Shown here piece by piece: positions 37,201-48,822 of a stretch of 64,000 nt of DNA. Source of the DNA: Todiramphus chloris collaris. Lineage: Eukaryota; Chordata; Aves; Coraciiformes; Alcedinidae. How positions within the stretch are numbered: position 1 is the stretch's first letter; each line of letters starts with the position of its first letter. Both the position numbers and the translations under genes were made by a program. The notes under the pieces are model-generated. The model saw only the letters and a program-made list of their open reading frames with translations, ran no database searches and was not told the origin of the DNA. Location of the stretch: NCBI GenBank assembly GCA_025345505.1, contig JANVCC010000014.1, forward strand, positions 836,559 through 900,558, in the 5' to 3' direction.

Positions 37201-38172
37201 AGTACTAAAAAGAGAAAAATGCTGTGACAGAGAAAGCAAATTCGTTTTCTGTGGAAAAAAAAAAGTAATCTAAGTAGCTGAACTATGAGCCACAGAAAGA
37301 TGGATGCAGTACAAACAGTTTAGAAAACTTAATAACTTAATCTGACAGAAGGTCAGAAGAATACGGCTTCCAGTCACTAATTAGGAATTGAGTGCCATTT
37401 TTTTGTTTTTGTTTTTGAAAAGAAATGTGCCTTTGTAGAGCTGAAAAACATTTAGCAAATTACAGTGTGTAGACTAGTGTAATTATTTCATGCATTCATT
37501 AAAATGGTTTTGCTGTTAAGACACATTAGAAAGCCTGCTATCTTCCTGTGGCTGCAAAAGGGACAGATAGTAAAACACTTCATAAAATTCCACAACAAGT
37601 AGTCACTGTTTCATTCCACAGAGGTTTTTTCTAACTTGCAGTCAGTCATATTCTCTGTGTGCTAGAAATTTTTCTCAGCACCTTCTAGTTAATTTTACTT
37701 ATACACTGTTTACATCTTAAAATCAAGAGAGCTAACAGCAAAATCACATCTTCCGTTATAGTAGAGTACCAAACATTCACAGTCTAAATCATCATCCATG
37801 AAGTACCAACTATCTTCTCTGCTGCAACTGATTGAATGGTTTGTGATTTTGGCCATAGATTAGGAAAGGAGGGGAAGAAAACTATGAGGATACTCAGTAT
37901 ATTCCTTGGCATGCACAAAAACATGAGAAAAGAATTTAGAGATGTTATTAGCCTATTGTAGACAAGTTACAGTTAATATATTCCAGGTTGAAGACTATCT
38001 AAGCCAATTTAAAATCCATATTCTGAACTGGTGGCTAATTCAGATATTCGTATTTTGTACTTTGTGGATCATCTGAGAAATTTTGGTCTATTGATAGAAG
38101 GAGTAAGTCTCTATAAATTTCCATCTTTAGTTCTTAGGGCACAATAAAAGCTGTATCATTAGGTAAGTATGT

Positions 38173-38190
38173 GAAATATATATATATTTC
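38173..38190. repeat. 18 bp perfect AT palindrome
   Basis: GAAATATATATATATTTC reads the same on both strands. It is an (AT)n microsatellite with symmetric ends and could extrude as a small cruciform; no function is implied. Confidence 0.8.
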
Positions 38191-39981
38191 TTTGTATTAC
38201 TTGCACACAGCTCACTCATGTGAAGTCCTGACATAATTTTTTTGCAGGGAGCCATCTGAGTAGTCCCATGGATTCTGTCATGGTTGATCACAGAAAATTA
38301 CTCTTGTGTTTGAGTAATTCCAGGATCAGATCTTCAGAGGCAGTGTGAGATTTGAGGGGTGGAAACAAGTGGATATATAAAATGCAAACAATTTTATAGG
38401 TACATGCCTTTTCACAGGTATTATTGATCAGTTAGGCTTAACAGTAGTTGTTTGTGTTATCACAGTGAGTGATGTACAAAAAGATCCTGTCTCACTGGAT
38501 TATGTAAGAGCCAACTCCCCTCTCTACAGCAGCTTCAGGCTACACAGACTGTAAGACAAAAAAGAGAGAAACCCAGAGATGTGGAAATTCACTGTAGATG
38601 GCCTTGAGGGAAAGTTAGCAAGGATGGTTGCTGTTGACTCCAGTAGAACTTGTATTTCATGAAAAATAATGCTTCTCCTCCAGCCACACAAGAAGTCTGT
38701 GGTGAACTCAGGATCTGATATCTCATGAATCTTGTCTCAGTGTCTTGTTTACAACATCATGCTTCATTTTTATCCTTCCCTTAAGACAAATTAGAGCAAT
38801 ACGTGAGCAAAGCTGAGAGGGAAAAGGTAGAGGGACAGGGAGAAAGAGAGAGGACAAGCAGAAGGGCAAGTGGCCCTTTACCTGTATGTAATGGATAATA
38901 GATAGCAGACATCATGAGAGAGCTGGGCCTTTGGGAGATGTTTAGATTTGGAAAAGGTAATTTGAGGTGGTGGGGAGATTGGATGATGGGCAAAGCTAGA
39001 AGATTCATAATGACACTAACTAGCAGCATCAGTGTTCTAAAATGATAAGACACTCTCAGAACCATATTTTTGAAGAGGCTCGAGTGCGTGACAGATGCCA
39101 TTTACTCAGACTTTTCAGAAGAGGTCATCTTTGCAAGAGAGATGACTGGAAAGTATGTGGAGGGTGGCAGATCACACACTGTTCTTTACATGTATTAGAT
39201 GCCTTGGGTACTGGAAGTAACTTGTCTGGGCACATGTGTCAGAGCAGATAGCAGCATACTTTTGACGGTGTCCAACCCAGCTTATTCAGAGCAACCGAGG
39301 CTTGTGCAATGCCAATATTTACCTAGTGCCCAGATTTTTAACAGCAGTCATCAGCTAGAGCTTTTATTATACTTGAATAGAGTAGTTGTCTGACAGAATG
39401 ATATGTATCCTGTATAAAGATATCAGATTTCTTATAAAAGGTTTATTTTTCACCAGAAGAAACTTCTGACTTTCAGACTGTAAGGATTTCATTCATGAAA
39501 ATCCTGACTTTTGTTTGATACTATCTTTGTCTTTCTAATTATTTCGGAAGCTTTTTCTGTCTGTGATATCAAACACTGTGAAAAGGGAAATATCTCAGTC
39601 TCCACATGCTGCAGGTTCTTGACCCATTTACTTTTATGTCCTGAATGTGAATGTTTTATCAGTGGAAGACAGATAGAAAATTCATCTATTGCTGGATTAG
39701 GAAACCCAACCAATTCTACTGAAGTGTGTGGAACATTTGCCACTGGCTTTTCTAAGAGGCAGAAGTGAGACATATTTTTATTCTTACCTAATCCTTTCAT
39801 AGCTTTTAGGTAAAAATAATTTTATTGTGAATTGCAAAACAAGGTATTTTACTTCTAAGAGAACCTCCAATTGAATTAGAAAGCTGTGACTGACTTTCCC
39901 ATTTTCTGATTGTGAGTGGCGTAACTCACCATTGTGCCAACTCAAATAACCAAAGAGTTACTGGGAATATATTTAGGAAAC

Positions 39982-40001
39982 TTTTTTTTTTTTTTTTTTT
40001 T
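39982..40001. repeat. Poly-T tract (20 T)
   Basis: Homopolymer of 20 thymines followed by CCCCAG, which together resemble a very strong splice acceptor. No open coding exon with a donor follows nearby, so I call it only a repeat. Confidence 0.85.
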
Positions 40002-40260
40002 CCCCAGCCAGACCCAGTTATGAATGCTCTCATTTATTTTAGTGTAAAATAAATAGTTTGGGCGCTTTTTTTAACTGGCACATTTCCCAAGGAACTAGCC
40101 TGTGCTTTCTGTATTCACTATGTAGCAGTGTGACACTGAATTAGAAAGTGAATCTGTTCTGAAGGAGGTATTGCAGCCTGTTCAGTTTTGTGCTGAACCT
40201 AACAAGATTTGGTTGTTATTGTTGTTCTCACAGTACTTGAATGTGGATTCTAAGCATTTT

Positions 40261-40288
40261 TTCTTTTCTTTTTTTTTTTTTTTTCTTT
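40261..40288. repeat. T-rich tract
   Basis: Pyrimidine-only stretch with a core run of 16 thymines (40269-40284), interrupted by single cytosines. Confidence 0.8.
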
Positions 40289-40507
40289 AATCTACTGCTG
40301 AACTAAGACCTTGTCTTTACTGGAAAGGTACATTGCTTCAACTTCTTTGGCATAACTAATACAGTCCATTTCTTTCTTCCTTCTGGGAACTGTAGATGGG
40401 TCTGGGATCACTAGCAGTAGACATTACTCAATTTTCAATTTCTTACTGATTAGCCAAACTTTTAACGTTTGGGCTAAGAGTTTCCATGCCAAGTATTTGC
40501 CTTAAGC

Positions 40508-40528
40508 TTTTTTTTTTTTTTTTTTTTT
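40508..40528. repeat. Poly-T tract (21 T)
   Basis: Homopolymer of 21 thymines, the third T-run within 550 bp. Read on the - strand these are A-runs, but no reverse-inserted retrocopy was recognised beside them. Confidence 0.85.
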
Positions 40529-43500
40529 CTTTTGGAATGCCAGATAAAAGAGTTTATCTGTTTCCAGCAATGATAAGAAAAACATCTTGGTATTTTTTTA
40601 ATAACAAAAATAATGGCAAGTTTCTTTAGAAAGGCTCTGGTGTTATCACAATTTGGAACAGGGACTTGAATGCAGGCAAGATACTGCCTTTGTGTCAGAG
40701 GCAGCTGCACCTTTTGCCTTCTATGGAATATTTTCATGATTGGTTGAGTAGAGCATTGAAGTTTGAAAACCATCTTTTACATTTTAATCACTAAAGATTT
40801 TGCCTGTACCAAGCATGTCCTGAGTTGAGACTGAGCAGTCTTTCTGCTGGAATCACAGCCCCAGTCCATGGTGGGAAGGACTGTGTGCAGGCAAACGCAC
40901 CAGCACTGAGGCTGGGTACCTGTGTCCCATCTTCATGGAGGAGAACATGTTCATGCATTAATAGCCACCAAGAGACCAGAGAACAGAAAAGGATCAGTTC
41001 CTAGTCTAATCCTAATCTAGGAGTATAACAGGACTGTCAGGTGGGAACCATTAGGATGAGAGAGAACTTGATGGAAACACATTCGAGTTTGCTGATTGAA
41101 AGACTTTTAAACAGAATTGTACTATGAATGTAGCATATATTCTTGTTCAATATAAAGAAATTAATAAAAGAGTAAGTATAGGGAGAGGGAACTGTGGTGG
41201 GTAGTGAGGACAAAGAGAGGCATTAGGTGTGCCTGAACTGCAGGAGAGGTCGCAGAGTTTACAAGTGCTGAAACACCACATACTTCACAATGACTGAGTC
41301 CTTATCTCAAGGACTATAGTTGTTCACAAATTGCTTGAACCTTGTCTTGCATTGAGGGAGTTCATGACTGATCTCTTTTTTACAAGTTTAATAATGTTTA
41401 ACAGAGATGAAAATTATCCCCACCAGTGGGGACGTGATTGGAACCACTCTCTTCTCCTTGGCCACTGACTTCAACGTAACTTGTAGAAATTAATTGTCAT
41501 CTACCCCATATCACAAAAGGTTGACAGTGAAGAGGGGATGGGGATTCTGGTGGGAGCCGCAGAGCCATGGATTATGGCCCTGTAAGAAAACCAAACTCAG
41601 GAGCCTGATGCCTTCAGGGTGCAGAATGAGATCTGTGAGATTCAGGCACAAAGGATCTGGAGTAGTGGAGTAAGAAAATTAGGGAGAACAAACTCACCAT
41701 TTGCAGGGAAGCTTCATGATATGGAGGGAAGCTGATATGCACATCTGGGACTCTCACACTCTCTCACCTCCTTCCCGCACACATGCTGGTCATTGATAAA
41801 ATCAGGATTGGGCCACCAGATTCTAGGGTAATGGAGGGAGGGAAGTACAACCCAGAACTTTTGGCTAGAAAACAGCACACCGCTCTTGGCTTTGGCAAGA
41901 CCGTGCAATTTGGCTGGGAGTTGAGGAAATTGTCAGTCAGGAAGCCAGCCTGCAGAAATGGCAGTGGGCAGTGCAAGGCCCCATGCAAAGAAGCAAGAGG
42001 TGAGAGCTAGTGGGAACTTGTTCAGCGCTGGAGCAGAGGCTCAGGTAGAGTCCTGCAGAGGAGTTGTTCTGGGAAGAGTCTGGAGAGACCAGACCCTCTG
42101 GAAAGACCTCTCCTCCACAGCCTGAGGCTCGGTCCCGGTGCTGTAAATTCACCTCTCTGCAGCTCAGACAAGGCATATCTATAAAAAAGATATGTGGGTA
42201 CAGTCGTGTCTCCAGTAGGCACTTCTGGGTGCAGTTCTTCTCATAAAGCATTGCACCTTCTCATTGCTCACTGACCAGGAGAGGTCCACAGGACAGGCAT
42301 ATTCTAGGATAGGACAGCCCAACTGAACAAAGTGGAACAGGCAATCTAGTATAGGCAGCCTAGCCAGGGGATGCGGCTATACAGTTACTGACATCTTCAC
42401 TCCACTGTAACTGTCCTCATTCAGAAGTGTACTGTACTATTTCAGACATAGATATATCCATCTGTAGGTCTTTTGGTGTATGGGTGTGCAGAGCAGAGTG
42501 GTTTTGACACTTTGTTAAGTGAGGTTGATCACCTGATGTGGCTGCAGTCACGGCATGGAAAATGCTGCTAAATAAATCACCTACAAAGCCTGTGTGGAGA
42601 AAAGGCTTTGTGCTTTTACTTGAATTTACCATCTCTATTCATTTCTCCTCTTGGGAACTTTTCTGGTACAGTATGTATGTCTTTCTTCTAAATAGTAAGA
42701 ATTGGGTGAATATGATTATACAGGTTCACCTCCTACTGTGAAGGTATTACATACTTATGTATGTGGCTGACCTCTTCTTTTGTGTGCCCAGCCTTTGAGT
42801 TGTTGGTAATAAAAGAACTTGCATGTGAGGGCACTGCTTCCAAAGCCTCTTCCTTGAGCCTGCCTGGGAAGGAAGACATTTTGTCCTGCACATGAAAAAA
42901 AGATTTTAAATCTTTCTTTTGTAGTGAGTTTGAGAGAACTACCTTTAAAATTTTCCAAGTAAATCACTGCAAATAAATCTAGATGAGTGAAATACTCTTA
43001 TTTTTAAAGCTCTTAAAACATATTTTATAATGGAGTTGAAGGAGCTCTTTGCAGTGGGAGGTACAGGAATTGCATCAGTGTCTACCATCATCTTCAGTAT
43101 GGGCAGGCATGGTAAAATATCTCCTGTATAATCCCATAAAAATAAGGCATGCCTGGCTGGTAACATTTACAGCTGTCATAAACCTTTTGGATATGCTGTG
43201 TGCAGTATCAGATCCATTATGCTCTTCAAATTGCATAAGACTAATTCATTGATAGATCCCAAACCAAGAGTTTCATTAGAAAATCACAACAAATGACTGT
43301 TTACAATGACAGTTCTCTTGAAGAAGAGTTGTTCGTCATAGTTATGCAACAAAATATTTTCCTTATTCTAATTTATTTCTCCTCTTGCAAAATCACACAT
43401 CAACTTGTCATTTAGGCAGTTTTCTGCATGCATACTTTCAGTCTTTTCCCTGAATACTTCAATATCAGCTAATCAATTACGAAGTAAAAGCTCATGTTCA

Positions 43501-43842
43501 GCTTACTTACTATTGATTTTCTAATGCCATGCTGATATCAGTGACAGTTTTTAAAATAAAGCTTCTGGAAACAATCCATCTAGAACAGAGGTGTTTGACA
43601 TTAATGGTCTGCGTGCTGCCACTTGAAATTTCACATTTGTGGTGGTACGGTCACTCAAAGCCCACTCGAGATCTGATGTGATTCCTCCTGCCCTTTTCCT
43701 AGGCCACAAATCAACCTAGGGTAAGTCAGGCATGGATTGCAAATGACAGCAAACCAGAACACTAAGTCTCCTTGGTGTGCTGGGCCCTAGCTTGCCTGAA
43801 CCTAGCGCTTGTCTCCTTATCACTTTGAAGTGAGTCACCTCC

Positions 43843-43932
43843 TGATAGCCTGGTACATCTGTATCTGGGTCATGATAACCTAGTACATCTGTAGCTCGGT
43901 CGTGATAGCCTAGTACATCTGTACCCGAGTCA
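43843..43932 (+). repeat. Tandem repeat, 3 x 30 bp
   Basis: Three head-to-tail units of exactly 30 bp (43843, 43873, 43903). Each reads TGATARCCTRGTACATCTGT followed by a more variable 10 bp ending in GTCA or GTCG. They lie just upstream of the LTR-like promoter segment and the pol relic, so I infer that they are the repeated U3 part of an ancient LTR. Short tandem repeats are common in retroviral U3 enhancers. They could instead be an unrelated minisatellite. Confidence 0.85.
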
Positions 43933-44250
43933 TGGCCAACAGGGAGGAGGTATCAAAACTTGAAAGCAATTTTTGTGCCTGTGCAACTGGCAAAAAAATA
44001 CTAGAGTGTTTCAACACCCAAGGTGTTGGCCCAGAGTAGAAAAATACCCAATAACAGTCAATTATCTCAGGCCGTATAAACAGTGATCCTGAAGTGAGAC
44101 CCTCTGAGCTCTAAAATTGCAACAGGCTCTGTCCAGCTTCTCCTCTGAGTGAGACATGTCTCAGGCACAAACTCTGCAAAGGGCCAGAAGGAAGTCAGAC
44201 TTCTTGAGACTCAATTATCGTCCATTGAGAATGCCAAAGTATTATGAGTA
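43843..44250 (+). mobile_element. LTR-like segment of an ERV relic (inferred)
   Basis: The stretch joins the 30 bp tandem units (possible U3 enhancer), a TATA box (TATAAA, 44075-44080) and a downstream region with GAGACCCTCTGAGCTC and CTTCTCCTCTGAGTGAGACA, whose layout recalls U3-R-U5 of avian LTRs. It lies just upstream of a same-strand retroviral pol fragment. No TG...CA termini, target-site duplication, primer-binding site or second LTR could be fixed, so the ends given are approximate. The LTR call is inference from layout, not from a matched consensus. Confidence 0.45.
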
Positions 44251-44304
44251 TTTGCTCTAAATTCAAGAAGAAGTAATTTTACATGGGAAGGTATCCAATA
44301 TACC

Positions 44305-44700
44305 TTTAATAGACTCACACAGTGATATAAAAACTCACCCACAATTGCTCTTGTCGCACTTGCTGAACTGTTCTCTCCCTGAAAGAGTAAAACTATATCA
44401 GTTTATAGATGATATCTTAATTGGAGGAACTTCCCTTGAAAAGGCTGGAGAGGATGCAGCAACAGTTTGGTACACATTTCCTGATGTGGAAATTGAAATT
44501 CCACCTGGAAAATGTCAGGGACCAAGCAAACAAGTAAAGTTTTTGAGTTTTTGGGCACCTGGTGGATTGCAGGAAGCACAGCAATTCCACCAGACACCCT
44601 AAATGAAATATAAAACACATACACTCCAAAAAACTGAGGAGTCTGTCTATTGATAATCAAAATCAGAAGGATCGTGGGTTGTTTGGATTCCATACTATAA
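44305..44700 (+). pseudogene. Endogenous retrovirus pol (RT) fragment, decayed
   Basis: Remnant of a retroviral reverse transcriptase on the + strand. The clear landmark is an RT active-site box read as FIDDILIGG at 44402-44428 (a YxDD variant with Phe-Ile-Asp-Asp). It is followed by a region typical of avian ERV RT that ends in a KCQGPS-KQVKFL-like stretch near 44555. The frame is interrupted at least twice: upstream similarity is in another frame that changes near 44370, and downstream similarity changes frame near 44560, with stop codons after that. Only about 0.4 kb of pol is left; gag, protease, integrase and env are absent. It cannot produce a functional protein. Class (beta/ERVK-like or other) is not resolved by eye. 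Confidence 0.8.
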
Positions 44701-47700
44701 GAATAAACAAAACCATTCTTAGTTTACAATTAAGAGGTAAGGTAAAAATCCCCAAACATTTTTTTTTTTTAATGTTTAAATAGTATTAGATTAATTGAAA
44801 GAATTAAAACCAGAAGCAGCTTCTAGTCTTTGAGTTACCATTTGAGGCCCTTGAGTAAATCTGATGACATTTCTGGATAAAAGAAAATCAATAGAATGCC
44901 ACTTTTAGTATCTACTGAATGTTAGGTAGTTAATAATTTAAAAAAATGAGAGCTTGCTGCTACACTCACAAGGTTTTCCCTTTTGTCAGAGAAGCAGCTG
45001 GGTTCAATTGCCTGTTGGGTGTTCCTTTATACACTCACTCTCCATGAATTAAAATGGCTTCTCTAATAAGAGAAACTGCCCTCAAATTACAGAGCAAGAT
45101 TTTTTTGATAGCCTTGATATGAACCACCTCAAAGATTAAAAAAAAATAAAAAGTGTTTCAAAAGTGTTTTGGAATTGACCAGCTCTTGAAGACAAAAAGG
45201 AAATGGTAGTAGCAACAAATGCGTGCCTGCTCAAGGAAATAACTACAACTACAATTTCTACTCAGAGAAAGCTCCTCAAGAATGACCAAAACTATTTTGG
45301 GGAATGTGTATCTTAACCGTTGTGTATTGCATGAGTGAAATTTTTTTCCATGCCTCGACCTGAGGTCAGATCTGGTTTTCTTCTTCCAGGCTGTGCAGCA
45401 CAGATGGTGGAGACTAATTGGGGTGGAGGGCAAAGCCTCTATATGCTCTCGAAATTCTACACCTCTCTAGAGGCTGGGGGTGCAGTTGCTGTAGCACAAG
45501 CATCCTCAGGGCTGGTGTGGGCAGTGACAGTCTCCCCGGGTTTACCTGCTGGTCATGATGCAAAACTGAATGTCTGTAGCAGCTGTCTACAGCATTTCTC
45601 TCCACACAAATTCCTCCATCCCTCTGTCAGACTTGGCCAACAGAAGTGGCCCTGCAGTGGCCTCAGCAGATGCAGAAGAAGCATTTGGGGTTCACAACAT
45701 GTTTACTTTTCCAGGACTCTTTTATGTTGGCTGCTTTTTCTTGGGCTTGCATTTTACCGGTGCTGCTGCAAACAGATCTCTGGCAAACTGCTTCTCTCCC
45801 CTTTTCCAATCATCAGAGCTTTGCAGGGCAGGACGGGCCTCAGAGAGATGCAAATTGTTTCCTTGTACCAGCCCTGGTGCTCAAAGATACAGTCATGTTC
45901 CCATGTGCCTTCCAACAGCTCATGATAGACTCTGTCTCTGCTAAAACTTGCACTGTAGCAGGCTGAGACTTGGTCTGGAGGATATGAGTTTGTTGCCTTT
46001 CCTGCCCTTTCCTTCTTCCCAGAAAACAAGAAGATGCAGCAGGGTTTGTCTCATGTTTATGTCTGTCCATAACGTTCATGCCAGTGCTCAGTCCTGGTCA
46101 TTGTTCTGAATGTCATTATACGCTGTATATGCAGATTATGGAGGAAATGGAAATCTGTTTCCAACTCTGTGAGCAGTTGCACCACGCATCAGAATCCTGA
46201 GGAAGGATAATACAACAGGACAGCCGACCAGACACCCTCTAATTGGTGCCTTTCCCATTGTTATAGCTGAGGTTCGACATGCAAAGAAACCACACCCGGC
46301 AGCGGAACTTTCCCATCATTCTGAGGGATCTAGGAAAGTGGCTGTAATGACAGAGACAGATGCCAATCAGAGCTTTTGTAGAACCTAGTCATGTAATTTG
46401 TGTTGTATTTCTTTCATCGTGCCATCAGCCAGCATCACTCATGTTCTGTCTTAAGTTCTCTGTATGCAGGTCTGCTGTGTTACACCCCAACCTTTTGTTT
46501 GCTCTTTTTCTCTCATTCATTCCCCTTATGCTGCATCTCCAGTTGTCTTCCTCTCCCTTCCTCACCTTTACTTTCTTTTCCATCATCTGCAATTTTTTAC
46601 ATTCTTCCTTCACATCCTTTCATCATTGCTCTCTTCCCACTTTCCTTGTGCTTCTTCTCCCTACCTGTATAAAACCACAATTTCTACAATCAGTAGCAAC
46701 TAGTATAATCTCCACTCCTACAAAATGCCCATGTTTTACTCTGGTCTGTGCTCTCTCACACAGGGCCAGCTATTTCTTCGTCTTGTGGGCCTATTAAGCA
46801 GTAAGCAGCCCATAGGTGGATCACTATAGGAGTTGGCCATGCTGAAAAGATCCTGAAAATGTCTTGTCTCCAGACGAAGCAGCAGTAACAGAGCAGAACT
46901 GTTGGGTGGTAGGACTTCTCCCCCTCCCCCCTGAGGACAGGTGCAGATGCACAGTTTAAAATGAGAATTTAATATGCCACCATTGATCTGCCATCAAGAA
47001 ATGGGCTGTTAAAGGGTTTTCAATGGACACATAAAGTAGCGTTAGGATTAATCTGACACTCTCTCGTGTTTGTGAGCAGAGGTGGCCTTTCTGCTGTATC
47101 ATATAAATGGCCTGCAATATTATTCTCCATTATCCATGTCCATCCACATTTAAATTACAAAGGTCAGGTCCACTTGTACAATAATTACATTTTAATAAAA
47201 TAAGAATCATTTATAGCATTCGTCTCCATTATAATTGAGCAGGATAGCTATCCCACACACAGCCTCTCTATACAAGATAATTTATGCATGAGCTCAGGAT
47301 TCAGCAAGATGCTGAAATCAACATTGCATGTTAGGGATGTGGATATTTATTTTAGGCACTGTTTGGAAGTTGTGGTTTGTAGAAATATATGCAAAAATAT
47401 AGCCAAAATAAGCTTTCAAAAACTCATTTCAATACAAAGCTGCTTGTAAGCACAGTAATTAAGCTATATTGGGTAAATTTACAACATCTTTTCTCACCCA
47501 CACCAGTGAGATAGAAGTTGCAGATTTCAGATGAAGACTCAACAGATGTTTAAACTCCAGCCAGGACTCAGCAGAAAACCGTCTGGGAGAGCAGGTCTGC
47601 TGCTTAGCCTGGTCTTGTCTCCACTTCTCTGAGCTCTTTGATGGAGAGAATGTTGTTGGGATTGCCCAGCTCCCACCTATCGTAGATGGATTTATTGTTG

Positions 47701-48044
47701 TTGTGGAACTGTAGCATTGCATTCTGGCACACCAGCAATGGGCTAACTCAACTTCTAATGTCTTCAAAACACTTTTCACAAACTAACTCATTAATCCTCA
47801 CAATCCTACAGGGAAAGAGAGAGTTAGTCTACCTGCTTTCTTAGGTAAAGGACCTGTGATGGGGGTTTTGACATTTTTCTCTGCAGGAATCAATTGCTGT
47901 TGGCTTTACACTTCACATGCCATCACCAATCACTCGTTGCCCTAAATGTCGTGTTTAGACCTTGCAGCAGGAGATCTGTGTTCCTTATAGCTTGCTTCCT
48001 CTCTGAGATATATCAACAGGTTTTACCTCTGCTTTCTTCTCCAG
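44701..48044. other. Intron between exons A and B, last part
   Basis: Ends at the exon B acceptor: a pyrimidine tract (TTTTACCTCTGCTTTCTTCT type) closing with CCAG at 48041-48044. At 45335-45966 all three + frames are open for 106-196 codons at once. The peptides lack known domains, and simultaneous openness argues for low stop density rather than coding. A pyrimidine-rich stretch at 46.36-46.80 kb gives another spurious long frame. No transposon or RNA gene was recognised. Confidence 0.55.
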
Positions 48045-48252
48045 CTGGGGTGATGCTGGTCCCTGAAAAGAAGACAGAAGATGGGTTTGAGGAGCATTTC
48101 GGCTTGAACTACTTGGGACACTTCCTGTTGACTAACCTCCTCTTGGATAAGCTGAAGCAATCAGGAACGCACAGTCACAATGCTAGGATCATCACTGTCT
48201 CATCAGCCACCCATTATGTAGGCAAATTGCACCTGAATGACTTACAAAGCAG
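48045..48252 (+). CDS. DHRSX: DHRSX-like SDR oxidoreductase, internal exon B
   Basis: Internal coding exon of 208 bp: 2 bases finish an Ala codon begun in exon A, then 68 codons, then 2 bases (AG) of the next codon, so the following intron is phase 2. The acceptor is TTCTCCAG; the donor is AG/GTACTG, a GT site weaker than consensus. The peptide includes GVMLVPEKKTEDGFEEHFGL, then NYLGHFLLTNLLL, then ARIITVSSATHYVGKLH. With exon A it completes the SDR NNAG motif. The Asn of NYLGHF is the SDR catalytic-site Asn, and the Ser pair in TVSSATHY supplies the catalytic Ser. The YxxxK Tyr/Lys pair belongs to the next exon, which I could not find. Similarity to vertebrate DHRSX, from memory, is very high, and no frameshift or stop is present, so the gene appears intact here. 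Confidence 0.95.
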
Positions 48253-48630
48253 GTACTGATCCTTTTTTGATAGTCACTGATCTGCAGTAAGGGTGTGCAG
48301 ATTAAACTCCAAGAAAATTGTTGCTGAACCTTGGGCTTTTTTTGGTGACCTTTTTGTTTGTTCGTTTGGGTTTTTTTTAATTAATGATGATTCTCAAGCA
48401 TTCGTTTAATATTGTGAACAAAGCTTACAGCCTTCAGTCAAAGATGCATATAATTTATAAACTTGTAAACTGAGCCTTTTATTCTGAACCTTGAAAGCCT
48501 TGCTTCCTTTCTGATGCTGATACTGGCGTGATGGTTGTGGTGCAGAGCCTGGACTCCTCACTGCCCCATCAGGGAGTCTCTCAATAACTGGCATGTTTTA
48601 AAATGAATGCTAATAGACTTTGTTCTCAAG

Positions 48631-48822
48631 TGAATCACAGAATCATAGAATCACAGAATGGTAGGGGTTGGAAGGGACCTCTGGACACCTAGTCCAACTC
48701 ACCTGCTAAACAAGGTTTGCCTAGAGCAGGTTGCACAGGCACATGTCCAGGTGGGTTTTGAAACCAGAGGAGACTCCACCACCTCCCTGGGCAGCCTGTT
48801 CCAGGGCTCTGTCACCCTCACA
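48631..48822 (-). mobile_element. CR1 LINE 3' end fragment, antisense
   Basis: About 190 bp with the reversed CR1 3' terminus (GAATCACAGAATCATAGAATC, shortened here) and the GGGGTTGGAAGGGACCTCTG block, followed by GGTTGCACAGGCACATGTCC and CCTGGGCAGCCTGTTCCAGG. The internal sequence matches the 3' part of the antisense CR1 at 22411 more than that at 62174, so the first two are probably the same subfamily. It is 5'-truncated and about 380 bp downstream of exon B. Confidence 0.9.

Larger units (their letters stand above)
34247..43842. other. Intron between exons A and B, first part
   Basis: First 9.6 kb of the 13,798 bp phase 1 intron. It begins with a strong donor (GTGAGT at 34247). The sequence is AT-rich and mostly unique. 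It holds an AT palindrome at 38173, three T-runs at 39982-40528, and a moderately GC-richer stretch at about 41.5-42.3 kb. I see no CR1 copy, exon or RNA gene. Three short minus-strand open frames that run nearly end to end at 36213-37060 have no recognisable motifs. Confidence 0.6.

Noticed and set aside
39982-40006. Strong splice acceptor (T20 then CCCCAG)
   Set aside because: No open coding stretch with a matching donor follows, so it is most likely just a poly-T tract.
46360-46797. 145-codon open frame on the + strand
   Set aside because: It is produced by a CT-rich tract. The Ser/Phe/Leu-rich peptide changes little between frames and has no domain.
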